Assembly (NCBI GenBank): GCA_964613805.1
Contig: CAZTJF010000011.1
Coordinates: forward strand, 1 to 64,000
Direction of reading: 5' to 3'
DNA from: XYD12-FULL-36-8 sp964613805
Lineage (GTDB): Bacteria > Bacteroidota > Ignavibacteria > Ignavibacteriales > Ignavibacteriaceae
Length of the DNA: 64,000 bases
Shown: positions 1-7,516 of the stretch, piece after piece
Position numbering within the stretch: the stretch's first letter is position 1
How the letters are laid out: the number at the start of each line of letters is the position of its first letter
Translations under genes and position numbers: made by a program
The notes under the pieces: model-generated
Database searches by the model: none
What the model saw: the letters and a program-made list of their open reading frames with translations, nothing else
Told to the model about the DNA's origin: nothing

Positions 1-10
1 AAATAAAAAT

Positions 11-98
11 CGGGCAACCGATTACCCAAGCCGCATACTTACCGCTGCTTCCTTCCGGACCTGACGGGGTTGGGTACTAACTTGTCAACCGGCACCCG
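11..98 (-). ncRNA. ffs: Signal recognition particle RNA (small bacterial 4.5S type)
   Basis: Read on the minus strand this stretch carries the highly conserved SRP Alu-less core, including GTCAGGTCCGGAAGGAAGCAG and GGTAA-type asymmetric loop bases, closed by complementary ends (CGGGTGCCGG at the 5' side, CGGTTGCCCG at the 3' side). About 88 nt is the usual length for the short bacterial form. The RNA pairs with Ffh to target membrane proteins. It is the 3'-most gene of the minus-strand block that holds the integron cassette. Confidence 0.93.
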
Positions 99-149
99 AA
101 ATTACATTTCAAAGTTAAAGGTTTTTTTGTGTAGTTCAAAAATTAGAAC

Positions 150-181
150 GGACTGCGGCTAAACCACAGCTTATAATTAGA
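150..181. repeat. Hairpin resembling one arm of an attC site
   Basis: Minus strand CTGTGG-TTTAG-CCGCAG forms a 6-bp hairpin 30 bases after the AhpD-like stop codon. On the plus strand GGACTGCGGCTAAACCACAG resembles the L' arm of the attC at 829-1018 (GGGCTGCGGCTTAGCAGCA). No matching R boxes are visible, so it may be a decayed attC or a weak terminator. Confidence 0.3.
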
Positions 182-209
182 ATGCTGAATTAAATTCTAA
201 AGTGTGTTC

Positions 210-776
210 CTAAGCAGGAAGCAGATCAGACAATTCTTTCTCAAGTTCATTGTAAATAGCGTCCGACTCAGCTCCTAATGTATCGAATGTTTTACTTGCA
301 AAGCTGCGCATCGTTGCCGTTAGAGTAATGTCGAGGATTTCTACGTCTTCAAGACCCACCGTATGCAGTCTGTCAATATCTATTTGAGTCATTTCGTTAG
401 CACTCCAGATAATCTTCTGAGCAAACTCCATCATCACAACATCTACGCTTTCCAATCCCGCGTCATGGAAATTCGTGAGTATAGCACGCAACTGATCCAC
501 GCTGAATCCATTCTTAATTAAAATTGCGCCGTGAGCGAGGAGACAGTAACGGCAATTCAATGCCATGGCAGCCGCCAGAGTGACTAACTCGTAGCGTCTT
601 AATCGAAGGTTTTTACGAATACTACCCTGAAAGTTACGCCACATTTCCAACACTTCGGGCCGCAGACTGAAGACCTTAGCATGATTGGGCACATATCCCA
701 AACTCTTTTGATCGCCTTTGTACATCTCGTTGAGCTTGCCTTCAGCTTCTGTTTCCGATATAGTTTGAATGAACAT
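210..776 (-). CDS. AhpD-like / carboxymuconolactone decarboxylase family peroxidase-related protein
   Basis: 188-residue all-helical protein of the AhpD/CMD superfamily. The signature NCRYCLLAHG places the redox pair at Cys75 and Cys78 with His82 just after, the arrangement of AhpD-type peroxidases; residues 1-60 match the N-terminal part of the 'uncharacterised peroxidase-related' subfamily. It starts at an ATG preceded by GAGAAG. It lies 53 bases beyond the attC site of the upstream cassette and in the same direction, so it may itself be a second cassette gene, but no complete attC follows it. A peroxidase or disulphide-reductase role is from family knowledge; the substrate is unknown. Confidence 0.75.
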   Translation of the reverse strand: MFIQTISETEAEGKLNEMYKGDQKSLGYVPNHAKVFSLRPEVLEMWRNFQGSIRKNLRLRRYELVTLAAAMALNCRYCLLAHGAILIKNGFSVDQLRAILTNFHDAGLESVDVVMMEFAQKIIWSANEMTQIDIDRLHTVGLEDVEILDITLTATMRSFASKTFDTLGAESDAIYNELEKELSDLLPA

Positions 777-828
777 GAGCTTCTCTGGAGAATTGGTGTT
801 GATAGTATTTTCTATTATTTATCTGAGT

Positions 829-1018
829 GTATAACGCCGTTGCTGCTAAGCCGCAGCCCAGAACAACAATGCCAAACTTGTTAAATAAATTTTATAATTA
901 GAAAAATTTTTCTTAGCACGACTACTTTGAATAAGGTTCTTGAACGAAGCCAACAAACTTGTAAATTATAAAAATGCTGTGGAGTTAAAGCTGTCGGCTT
1001 GAGCAGCTTGTTATATGC
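829..1018 (-). other. attC recombination site of an integron gene cassette
   Basis: Read on the minus strand the site opens with GCATATAAC (R'' box, 1018-1010) and AAGCTGCTCAAGCCGACAGC, and closes with GGGCTGCGGCTTAGCAGC followed by GGCGTTATAC (R' box at 835-829). The two inner arms are imperfect complements with unpaired bases, as expected for the folded single-stranded attC substrate of IntI; a roughly 115-base variable loop separates them. The R'' box starts within 12 bases of the TPR gene stop, the usual cassette layout. A 190-bp length is at the long end for attC but within the known range. Confidence 0.7.
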
Positions 1019-1029
1019 AATGTTACATA

Positions 1030-1737
1030 TTAATTACAATACTTTTTTATATAATCATATGCTTCAAATAATTCTAATTCACCAGCTTTGCTAAAATCTA
1101 AACAAGCACCATTTTTATCACCTAAATTATATTTTACAATTCCTCTGCCTAAATAATAAGCAGGCATATCAGATGAAAGCGAGATAGCTTTATTATAATC
1201 TTCAAGCGCTCCTCGATAGTCTTTTAAATCTATTTTACACGAACCTCGTCCAGAATAAGAGGCAGCATCATCAGGATACAAACGTATGGATTCATTAAAA
1301 TCAATTAATGCTCCTCGAATGTCACCCAAAAAAATTTTTGCTTGTGCTCTGTACTGGAAGTGAAACCAATAATCAGGATTGATTTCAATAGCTTTGTTTA
1401 AATCTTTAATAGCTTCTGAATATTCACCAATATACATCTTCTCGTTTCCCCGACTTGAATATCCAGTGGATTCATTTGGTGATAATTCTATTACTTTTGA
1501 ATAATCTTCTATAGCCCCTCGATAATCTTTTAATAAAGATTTACAATTACCTCTGTTTTGATATGCAAAAGTATAGTCAATATTCTTTCGAATAGCTTTC
1601 GTATAATAATATATAGCTTCACGAAAATTACCTTTTTTTTCTTCATCAAATCCCTTTTTAAAATAGTAATCAGCATTCTGTGCAGATAAAGGCATCAATA
1701 ATAAAATAAGTAAGATAAAAGATATTAGCTTTTTCAT
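1030..1737 (-). CDS. Secreted tetratricopeptide-repeat protein (cassette gene)
   Basis: 235 residues from the ATG at 1737, which begins a clear signal peptide (MKKLISFILLILLLMPLSAQ). An upstream ATG at 1767 is in frame but would hide the signal and overlap the neighbour. The rest is about six consecutive TPR units of 34 residues with the usual G-x-Y/F and A-I-x-D-x-x-K-A-I pattern, for example GDIRGALIDFNESIRLYP. TPRs mediate protein-protein contacts; the target is unknown. The start lies 4 bases after the stop of the upstream ORF, so both are probably translated from one cassette transcript. The C-terminus ends directly before the attC R'' box. Confidence 0.8.
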   Translation of the reverse strand: MKKLISFILLILLLMPLSAQNADYYFKKGFDEEKKGNFREAIYYYTKAIRKNIDYTFAYQNRGNCKSLLKDYRGAIEDYSKVIELSPNESTGYSSRGNEKMYIGEYSEAIKDLNKAIEINPDYWFHFQYRAQAKIFLGDIRGALIDFNESIRLYPDDAASYSGRGSCKIDLKDYRGALEDYNKAISLSSDMPAYYLGRGIVKYNLGDKNGACLDFSKAGELELFEAYDYIKKYCN

Positions 1738-1741
1738 TTTA

Positions 1742-2122
1742 TCAAAATCCCATTTTGGGTTTATCATCAGATAATGTTAAAGTATATCCATTTGGAGTAG
1801 GAATTTTATTTGCATCAAACGGTTGTTCTTTTTGTTGATTGTCTGTTACCAATGATATTTCTAAACTATCACCTATTAATTGTTTTGAAGATTTATTTTT
1901 TATTTCACGTAAAGCAAATTCAAAAAGGATTTTCTCTATTTCATTACTACTGTATCCCCAAATAGCTGATAGCGTTTTAGAAATAGTAATATTAATTGAG
2001 TTATTATAACTTTTGTTTTTCTCCGCCCCCAAAGAAGTCATATTAATAATAAACGGGAATGAGATTGATAAGCTATTTGCTTTATCTGTTTTTATTGGTG
2101 TATTAAAAATTATTTGAATCAT
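1742..2122 (-). CDS. Hypothetical protein (first gene of integron cassette)
   Basis: 126 residues from the ATG at 2122, which has GGAG seven bases upstream; a GTG at 2134 is possible but is part of that ribosome-binding stretch. The protein opens MIQIIFNTPIKTDK, is rich in Ser, Asn, Lys and beta-prone segments, and has no signal peptide or membrane span. I recognise no family. It sits about 20 bases inside the cassette start core, the normal spacing for a cassette gene, and 4 bases before the TPR gene. An accessory role with the TPR protein is only an inference. Confidence 0.6.
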   Translation of the reverse strand: MIQIIFNTPIKTDKANSLSISFPFIINMTSLGAEKNKSYNNSINITISKTLSAIWGYSSNEIEKILFEFALREIKNKSSKQLIGDSLEISLVTDNQQKEQPFDANKIPTPNGYTLTLSDDKPKMGF

Positions 2123-2142
2123 TTTATACTCCACTTCTTATT

Positions 2143-2245
2143 GCATATAACTATTAATTAAGCGGATTGAAACCTGTTAGTATTTGGAATGTTAGCCCGA
2201 AATATTTTCCGTCTAACATTCTGTCTATAACTTGGTTTAATCGCT
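2143..2245. other. Recombination-site-like nested palindrome (attI or degenerate attC)
   Basis: Between the intI 3' end and the cassette genes. The outer arms AAGCGGATTGAAACC (2160-2174) and GGTTTAATCGCT (2234-2245) are complementary except for two extrahelical bases, a feature of attC stems. On the minus strand the site ends at GTTATATGC, the cassette start core. Inside is a hairpin with perfect 8-bp arms, AATGTTAG...CTAACATT (2188-2220). There is no clear R'' box on the intI side, so the site could be an attI or a decayed attC. Confidence 0.5.
2188..2220. repeat. Perfect-arm hairpin within the integron site
   Basis: AATGTTAG and CTAACATT flank a 17-base centre that itself contains GAAA/TTTC pairing. 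It may be the variable terminal structure of the surrounding site or an independent hairpin. Confidence 0.5.
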
Positions 2246-2408
2246 ATAACATATTTAATTAAAATTACTTAATAAAATTTCAAACTTTTATTCGAGATTT
2301 CAAAACAAGAAAATTAATTCTTGCTAACAAACTAATATCCTTAGTCATCTAATGGACTTTTAACTCCAGCACCCAAATTAGCAACGTGTGTATATATCAT
2401 AGTGGTTT

Positions 2409-2669
2409 TTATCCCGTGAGATAATTTTTAATTCTGTTTTTTATATATCTTTTTCCCCAGGCAGTCTTTAGATATTTTTCCCTCGCTGTCGCATCTTGTT
2501 GATTGAGACATCCCTCCCAATAAACCAATTCTAATGGAATTCTATTTTTAGTTGAGGCGACTTTTCCATTATTATGTTCATTTATTCTTTTCATAATATT
2601 CCTGGTATAACCAACATAATAATTCATGTCTTTTAACGATCTGAGAACATATGTATAAAAATATTTCAT
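2409..2669 (-). CDS. Small GIY-YIG nuclease domain protein
   Basis: 86-residue single-domain protein. YTYVLRS followed by YYVGYT is the GIY-YIG motif, with R25-type Arg in YTRNIMKRINEH, and the C-terminal block REKYLKTAWGKRYIKNRIK is typical of a very common family in Bacteroidota. GIY-YIG domains cleave DNA using one metal ion; no target is known for this subgroup. Its ATG overlaps the truncated intI stop (ATGA) and its last four codons (YLTG) are encoded by the left inverted repeat, so gene and repeat are one unit. Confidence 0.85.
   Translation of the reverse strand: MKYFYTYVLRSLKDMNYYVGYTRNIMKRINEHNNGKVASTKNRIPLELVYWEGCLNQQDATAREKYLKTAWGKRYIKNRIKNYLTG
2411..2423 (+). repeat. Left terminal inverted repeat of GIY-YIG element
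   Basis: ATCCCGTGAGATA, identical in inverse orientation to 2676-2688. It overlaps the 3' end of the nuclease gene. Confidence 0.8.
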
Positions 2670-2675
2670 GCCGCG

Positions 2676-2688
2676 TATCTCACGGGAT
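2676..2688 (-). repeat. Right terminal inverted repeat of GIY-YIG element
   Basis: TATCTCACGGGAT, the reverse complement of 2411-2423. It lies 7 bases upstream of the nuclease start codon. Confidence 0.8.
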
Positions 2689-3538
2689 GAACTTCTATAT
2701 GCCCCAGCAATTCTTGAATAGTCCTAATATCATAACCAGACTCTAGAAGATGCGTAGCAAATGAGTGTCTGAAGGTATGAGAAGTTGCTGGTTTTAATAT
2801 TTTTGCTTTCTTACAAGCCAATTTAATTGCTTTTTGTATCGTGCTTTCATGTATGTGATACCTATATATCAAATTACTATTCTCATCTTTTATAAACTTA
2901 TCAGCCGGAAATACGAATTGCCAATAGTAATCTTCATCTGCATTTGGATACTTAATGGCTAACGCGTTAGGAAGTTTTGTTTTTCCTCTCCCTTTCTTTA
3001 GATCAGCTTTATGCTGCAAAAAGACTTTATTCAAATGCTGTTTTAATTCCGGAATAATTGACTTCGATAGTGTGGTTATTCTGTCTTTACTCCCTTTTGC
3101 TTCACGAACAATTATTTGATTCAGGTCGAAGTTAACATCTTTTATGCGCAAATTTAACGCCTCTCCCAATCTTAAGCCCGAACCGTATAATAAAGAACAA
3201 ACAAGCTTTACCACTCCTTCAAGATGCCTGAATACCTCTCTGACTTCACTTCTTGTGAAAACTACCGGAATTCTTTTACTTCTTTTAGCTGTAACTAAAT
3301 CTTCCAACCAGCCAAAATTTTTTCCTAACAAATTTTTGTATAAAAAAAGAATTGAACACAGTGCTTGATTCTGCGTTGAAGCTGAAACATGTTTATCAAC
3401 GGCAAGATGATTCAAGAACTGTTTTACTTCTTCCGCACCCATATCTTTCGGGTGTCGTTTGTTATGAAAAAGGATATACCTCTTTATCCAACTGACGTAG
3501 CTTTCTTCTGTCCTCTTTGAGTAGTGGGCTGCTCTCAT

Positions 3539-3883
3539 TTCAGTTCGAACTTGGTCGAGCAGTTTGGGTTTGGTGTGTAAAGATGTTTCTTTCAGAAAAA
3601 CCCCAATAAATTTTAATTAAAACTAAACAAGGAAAATCTTAGAGTCAATAATTCTAAAAAAATTATTTTATTTTTCTATGCCATTCAACCATTCATTCAC
3701 ATTCATCCATTCTCCGATTGACGTCCTTCAAACAATCATTCATCTGCCAAATTTATCAGACTTTTGCTGAGGCATATGTGTTCATTCAAGGTTGTTGGTC
3801 AACGCAGCTTCGACTTCTTTTCAAATCATACCGTATTTTGCTAATTTTCTTTAGTCAACTTTAAGATTTTACCTGTTACCTTA
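3539..3883. other. Intergenic region upstream of intI and the permease gene
   Basis: 345 bases between divergent genes. 3539-3571 still encodes IntI-like residues in frame. Around 3681-3745 is a pyrimidine-rich track with repeated CATTCA/CATTCAT words, which looks like simple sequence. I see no attI-like core, tRNA or clear promoter on this side of intI. Confidence 0.4.
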
Positions 3884-5353
3884 ATGGCATCTGTCCAAAT
3901 AATTTTACTTATACTCGTTTTTCTTTCATTAGCATTCTTAATGTTTTTAAGAAAAATTCCCGCTCTGCTTGCTCTCCCATTGATGGCATTTTTAATTCCC
4001 ATAATTTCAGGAGTTTCCGTAAGCGATACCGTTCAATTAGTGCTCGGTTTGGGCGCAACACGGCTTCATGAAGCGTACACTATTGCAATTTTCGGAAGTA
4101 TGCTAAGCATTCTCCTCCAAAAAACAGGTGTTGCGGAGAGTTTCATAAAAATAGGTGCTGAGCTTTCCGGCGATAAGCCTTGGACAATCGCATTCATCAT
4201 GCTGATTTTAATTGCTCTGCTTTTTACTACTCTCGGCGGTTTAGGTGCAATAATTATGGTTGCAACGGTTGTGCTTCCAATAATGTCCTCTGCCGGAATT
4301 GGTCCGCTTACAGTCGTCGGTATATTCCTAATTGGCTTAAGCATGGGCGGAACATTAAACGTCGGCAACTGGGCGGTTTACATTACCGTACTTGGATTAA
4401 CAGTTGAGCAAGTTCGTTCCTTTGCGTTAATAATGTTTCTCATAACCTTCATTGTCGCATTGGTTTACTTAACAATTCAGCTCTATCGCGATGGACATGA
4501 TATCAACTTCAAAAAAATATTTATCCGCAGTTTATTTGTTGCTGTGGTTGTTTCAATTATCAGTTTTGTCTATCAAAATCTTGGTGAGCAGATAAAAATT
4601 CAAATTGGTGAGACGCTTTCAGCAATCGGATTAACTCTTAAATGGTTTGCGGGAATTCTTATTGCAATCTTATTTCTGCATTCACTTTTCAGGTTATTCA
4701 AAAAAAATAGAAGTGAATCAATACATTGGATTTCTTACTTCACTCCAATAATTCCGTTATTCTTAATCTTAGTTTTTAACATCAATTTCATTGCAGCTTT
4801 CATTGTTGGTTTGATCTACGGATTTCTTTCAACCTATAGAAAACACAGTTTGAATATTCTTATTCGTTCGATGCTGGAAGGCGGAGCAGTCGTTATGCCT
4901 GCAGTCGCGCTAATGCTTGGAATTGGAATGCTGTTAAATGCGGTAATGGGTCCAAGCGCACCATACAATGCGGCTTATGTGAATGGCTGGCCAGTGTTGA
5001 ATTTGCTCCAGCCTGTGATGAAAGAAATAGTTCCGTCAAATCCTTTTATTTATGTTATTCTATTTACGATTGCTGCACCATTGGCGTTATACCGCGGACC
5101 ATTAAATGTTTGGGGAATGGGATTCGGGCTTGCGGCAATCTTTCTTGCAAGCGGAATGATGCCCGGTGCAATTATGGGTTTGTTGTTGTCAGTTGGACAA
5201 ATTCAGGGTATAAGTGACCCAACCAATACTCAAAATGTTTGGCTTGCAAATGAAATGCGGGTTGATGTTCAGAAAGTTTTGTGGAATACTATTCCTTACA
5301 CGTGGTTTATTGCCCTGCTCGGTTTAATTCTTTCAGCGTTGATGTTTTATTAG
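3884..5353 (+). CDS. Ion-transporter-superfamily permease (GntP/NhaC/dicarboxylate type)
   Basis: 489-residue integral membrane protein with about twelve hydrophobic spans and short loops. Gly-rich elements such as TTLGGLGAIIMVATVVLP and GLSMGGTLNVGNW in the first half and the repeat-like LMLGIGMLLNAVMGPSAPYN in the second suggest the two-fold pseudo-symmetric IT superfamily. The substrate cannot be read from sequence. Its stop codon abuts the start of the HyuA-family gene, and NanE follows, so it probably imports the compound used by that pathway. It heads the plus-strand run that continues to the glycosidases. Confidence 0.65.
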   Translation: MASVQIILLILVFLSLAFLMFLRKIPALLALPLMAFLIPIISGVSVSDTVQLVLGLGATRLHEAYTIAIFGSMLSILLQKTGVAESFIKIGAELSGDKPWTIAFIMLILIALLFTTLGGLGAIIMVATVVLPIMSSAGIGPLTVVGIFLIGLSMGGTLNVGNWAVYITVLGLTVEQVRSFALIMFLITFIVALVYLTIQLYRDGHDINFKKIFIRSLFVAVVVSIISFVYQNLGEQIKIQIGETLSAIGLTLKWFAGILIAILFLHSLFRLFKKNRSESIHWISYFTPIIPLFLILVFNINFIAAFIVGLIYGFLSTYRKHSLNILIRSMLEGGAVVMPAVALMLGIGMLLNAVMGPSAPYNAAYVNGWPVLNLLQPVMKEIVPSNPFIYVILFTIAAPLALYRGPLNVWGMGFGLAAIFLASGMMPGAIMGLLLSVGQIQGISDPTNTQNVWLANEMRVDVQKVLWNTIPYTWFIALLGLILSALMFY

Positions 5354-7516
5354 ATGACAATGAGAAAAATAAAAATCGGGATAGATGTTGGTGGAACTTT
5401 CACTCATGCAGTTGCAGTTGATATTTCCGATTACAGCATAATTGGAAAAGCGTGCGTTCCTACAACTCACAACGCTAAAGAAGGTGTGGCAAAGGGAGTT
5501 GTTGATTCGATGTTCAATCTCCTCAAAGAAGCAAACATTCATCCCAAGGAAATCATTTTGTTGGCTCACTCTACAACTCAAGCAACTAATGCCCTGCTTG
5601 AAGGTGATGTTGCAACTGTTGGAGTGATCGGAATGGGAAAAGGATTTGAAGGCGCTGCTGCAAAGAGAGAGAGTAATCCAAAGAACATTGAACTTTCACC
5701 GGGCAAATTTCTTCAAACAAAATTTAGATATATTGATCTCGGAAAAGAAAATTGGCAGAGCACTATTCCAACACTAATCAAATCTCTTGTTGACGAGGGC
5801 GCAGAAGTAATTGTTGCTTCGGAAGCTTTTGGTGTTGATAATCCTTCAAACGAAGAACTCGTTGCTGCAAAAGCTGAAGAAGCCGGACTTCTTGCAACAG
5901 CCGCAAGCAAAATATCTAAACTTTACGGATTAAGAGTTAGAACTCGCACTGCCGTCATTAACGCAAGCATGATGCCTAAGATGCTTGAAACAGCAAATAT
6001 GACAGAGAAAGCCGTTCGTGAAAGCGGTATAAAAGCCCCGCTTATGGTAATGCGTTCCGATGGCGGAATAATGGATATAAACGAAATGCGTAAGCGTCCA
6101 ATTCTCACTATGCTTTCGGGTCCAGCAGCCGGTGTTGCCGCCGCATTGATGTATGTTAAGATTACAGACGGAATATTTCTGGAAGTTGGCGGAACGTCTA
6201 CGGATATTTCTATAATTAAAAATGGTAAGCCGCAAGTAAAGAGCGCTCAAATCGGAAAAAACAGATTATACTTGCGAACACTTGATGTTAGAACTTTAGG
6301 AATTGCAGGCGGTTCAATTCCAAGAATTGATGACCACAAAATTATTGATGTTGGACCTCGCAGTGCACACATTGCAAACTTGAATTATGTTGCTTATAGT
6401 GAGCTAAACGATTTCTCAAGTATAGAGTTTGAAAAAGTTCAGCCGCTCAAAGGCGATCCGACTGATTACCTGTCAATAAAAAATAATTTGGAAACGGTAA
6501 GAAAGTTCACGTTAACTCCAACTTGTGCTTCATACTTTCTGGATTTGGTGACAGAAGTTGGACATGGTTCTGCAAACTTAACAGCAATTAAAAGCTGTTT
6601 TGAGTCTCTCGGAAAAATCTTCAAGCAGGAACCAAAACGAATAGCCGAGGAAATTCTAAAAATATCTGCTGAAAAAATTAAACCGGTAATTAAGCAGTTA
6701 GCACGAGAATATAAATTGGATGAGAGCTTGATTCAGTTTGCAGGAGGCGGAGGCGGTGCATCTGCACTGGTTCCCTTTACAGCTAAGTATATGAATATTA
6801 ACCATAAAATAGCAGAGAATTGTGAAGTGGTTTCTGCAATTGGTGCAGCTTTGGGAATTATTCGTGACTCAGTTGAGAGAAATATTATAAATCCAACTGA
6901 GAGTGACATTGCAGCTATAAGGCAGGAAGCAATTAATTCCGTATCGTCAATGGGAGCAGTTCCAGATTCAATCGAAGTTACAATCGAAATTGATAATCAA
7001 AATAAAAGAGTTATTGCTACAGCAATGGGTTCGAGTGAAATGCGTACACGTGAGCTTGGTATTAAAGAACTTTCTGATGATGACTTGCTGAATATTTGTG
7101 CCGCTTCACTAAAAACTAACAAAGAAAAATTAAAAATTGCTGGTAGAGCATCTCGCTTAACAGCAGTAACTTGTGAAGAAAAGAAAACAAAGTTATTTGG
7201 TTTGATAAAAGACAGCACAACAAAAGTACGCGTTATTGATCTAGAAGGAACAAACCGGCTTCAACTCAATAATGGAATTGTTGAGCAATCAAATTCAGCA
7301 GAGACAAAAACAAAAATCTCTCAAATTATTTCCAAGCTTACTTCGTATGGTGATGCGGGTGCTTTGCTGCCGGATATATTTCTGCTTGTGGGAAATAAAA
7401 TAATTGATATGTCGGGACTGATACAGGAATCACAAATACTTTCGCTCGCTGATTTAGAGTTGAAGAAAATTCCAGCGAATGAAAACATTGTTCTGATAGC
7501 TCAGGAGAAAAAGTGA
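5354..7516 (+). CDS. Hydantoinase/oxoprolinase family protein, HyuA type
   Basis: 720 residues. The N-terminus IGIDVGGTFTHAVAVDI is the phosphate-1 motif of the ASKHA ATPase fold as used in HyuA; LAHSTTQATNALLEG and the second domain block MRSDGGIMDINEMRKRP...TMLSGPAAGVAAAL are HyuA signatures, with a later FAGGGGGASALVPF segment. HyuA proteins couple ATP to opening of cyclic amides, usually with a HyuB partner, which is absent here. ATG directly follows the permease stop; an alternative ATG lies 6 bases on. The stop overlaps the nanE start by one base, so translation is probably coupled. The substrate may therefore not be a hydantoin. Confidence 0.8.
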   Translation: MTMRKIKIGIDVGGTFTHAVAVDISDYSIIGKACVPTTHNAKEGVAKGVVDSMFNLLKEANIHPKEIILLAHSTTQATNALLEGDVATVGVIGMGKGFEGAAAKRESNPKNIELSPGKFLQTKFRYIDLGKENWQSTIPTLIKSLVDEGAEVIVASEAFGVDNPSNEELVAAKAEEAGLLATAASKISKLYGLRVRTRTAVINASMMPKMLETANMTEKAVRESGIKAPLMVMRSDGGIMDINEMRKRPILTMLSGPAAGVAAALMYVKITDGIFLEVGGTSTDISIIKNGKPQVKSAQIGKNRLYLRTLDVRTLGIAGGSIPRIDDHKIIDVGPRSAHIANLNYVAYSELNDFSSIEFEKVQPLKGDPTDYLSIKNNLETVRKFTLTPTCASYFLDLVTEVGHGSANLTAIKSCFESLGKIFKQEPKRIAEEILKISAEKIKPVIKQLAREYKLDESLIQFAGGGGGASALVPFTAKYMNINHKIAENCEVVSAIGAALGIIRDSVERNIINPTESDIAAIRQEAINSVSSMGAVPDSIEVTIEIDNQNKRVIATAMGSSEMRTRELGIKELSDDDLLNICAASLKTNKEKLKIAGRASRLTAVTCEEKKTKLFGLIKDSTTKVRVIDLEGTNRLQLNNGIVEQSNSAETKTKISQIISKLTSYGDAGALLPDIFLLVGNKIIDMSGLIQESQILSLADLELKKIPANENIVLIAQEKK

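Larger units (their letters stand above)
835..2150 (-). mobile_element. Integron gene cassette carrying two genes
   Basis: Minus-strand unit of about 1,316 bp running from G^TTATATGCAAT (2151-2140) to the R' core of the attC at 835. In integron cassettes the first bases of the cassette are complementary to the R'' box of its own attC. Here the leading GTTATATGCAAT is matched exactly, in inverse orientation and over 12 bases, by the sequence at 1010-1021 beside the TPR stop codon. It encloses a small unknown ORF and a TPR protein in one direction with little spare DNA. The boundaries are inferred from core sites, not from excision data. Confidence 0.65.
2410..2689 (-). mobile_element. 280-bp insertion made of a GIY-YIG gene with inverted terminal repeats
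   Basis: The insertion is defined from both sides by the reading frame of intI: deleting 2410-2689 joins ...LLGHIEV directly to KTTMIYTHV, the expected IntI sequence. Its ends are the 13-bp perfect inverted repeat ATCCCGTGAGATA. It encodes only the GIY-YIG protein; there is no transposase and no obvious target-site duplication. That the nuclease drives the mobility is an inference. Confidence 0.7.
2341..3538 (-). pseudogene. intI: Integron integrase (IntI), interrupted before the catalytic tyrosine
   Basis: Tyrosine recombinase of the IntI class. The first 286 residues (to about 2690) contain HYSKRTEESYVSWIKRYI, the catalytic Arg box LLYGSGLRLGEALNL, the IntI-specific insert ALAIKYPNADEDYYWQFVFP, and the HTFRHSFATHLLESG box, but stop after LLGHIEV. 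The missing tail, KTTMIYTHVANLGAG...SPLDD-stop, with the nucleophilic Tyr, is encoded at 2409-2341. Removing exactly 2410-2689 restores one continuous frame. The family N-terminus (KPKLLDQVRTE) also continues upstream of this ATG to about 3571 with no in-frame ATG, so the start is uncertain too. The split ORF should not make active enzyme. intI points toward its cassette, an orientation opposite to most integrons. Confidence 0.9.

Noticed and set aside
681..884. Plus-strand ORF overlapping the AhpD-like gene and attC
   Set aside because: No ribosome-binding site, overlaps a supported gene on the other strand and the folded attC sequence.
2666..3538. XerC/XerD-type recombinase
   Set aside because: The IntI-specific insert and N-terminal HYSKRTEESYVSWIKRYI identify an integron integrase instead.
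3681..3750. CATTCA-rich stretch as a possible CRISPR or iteron array
   Set aside because: The words are irregularly spaced and there are no spacers or constant repeat length; it looks like simple sequence.
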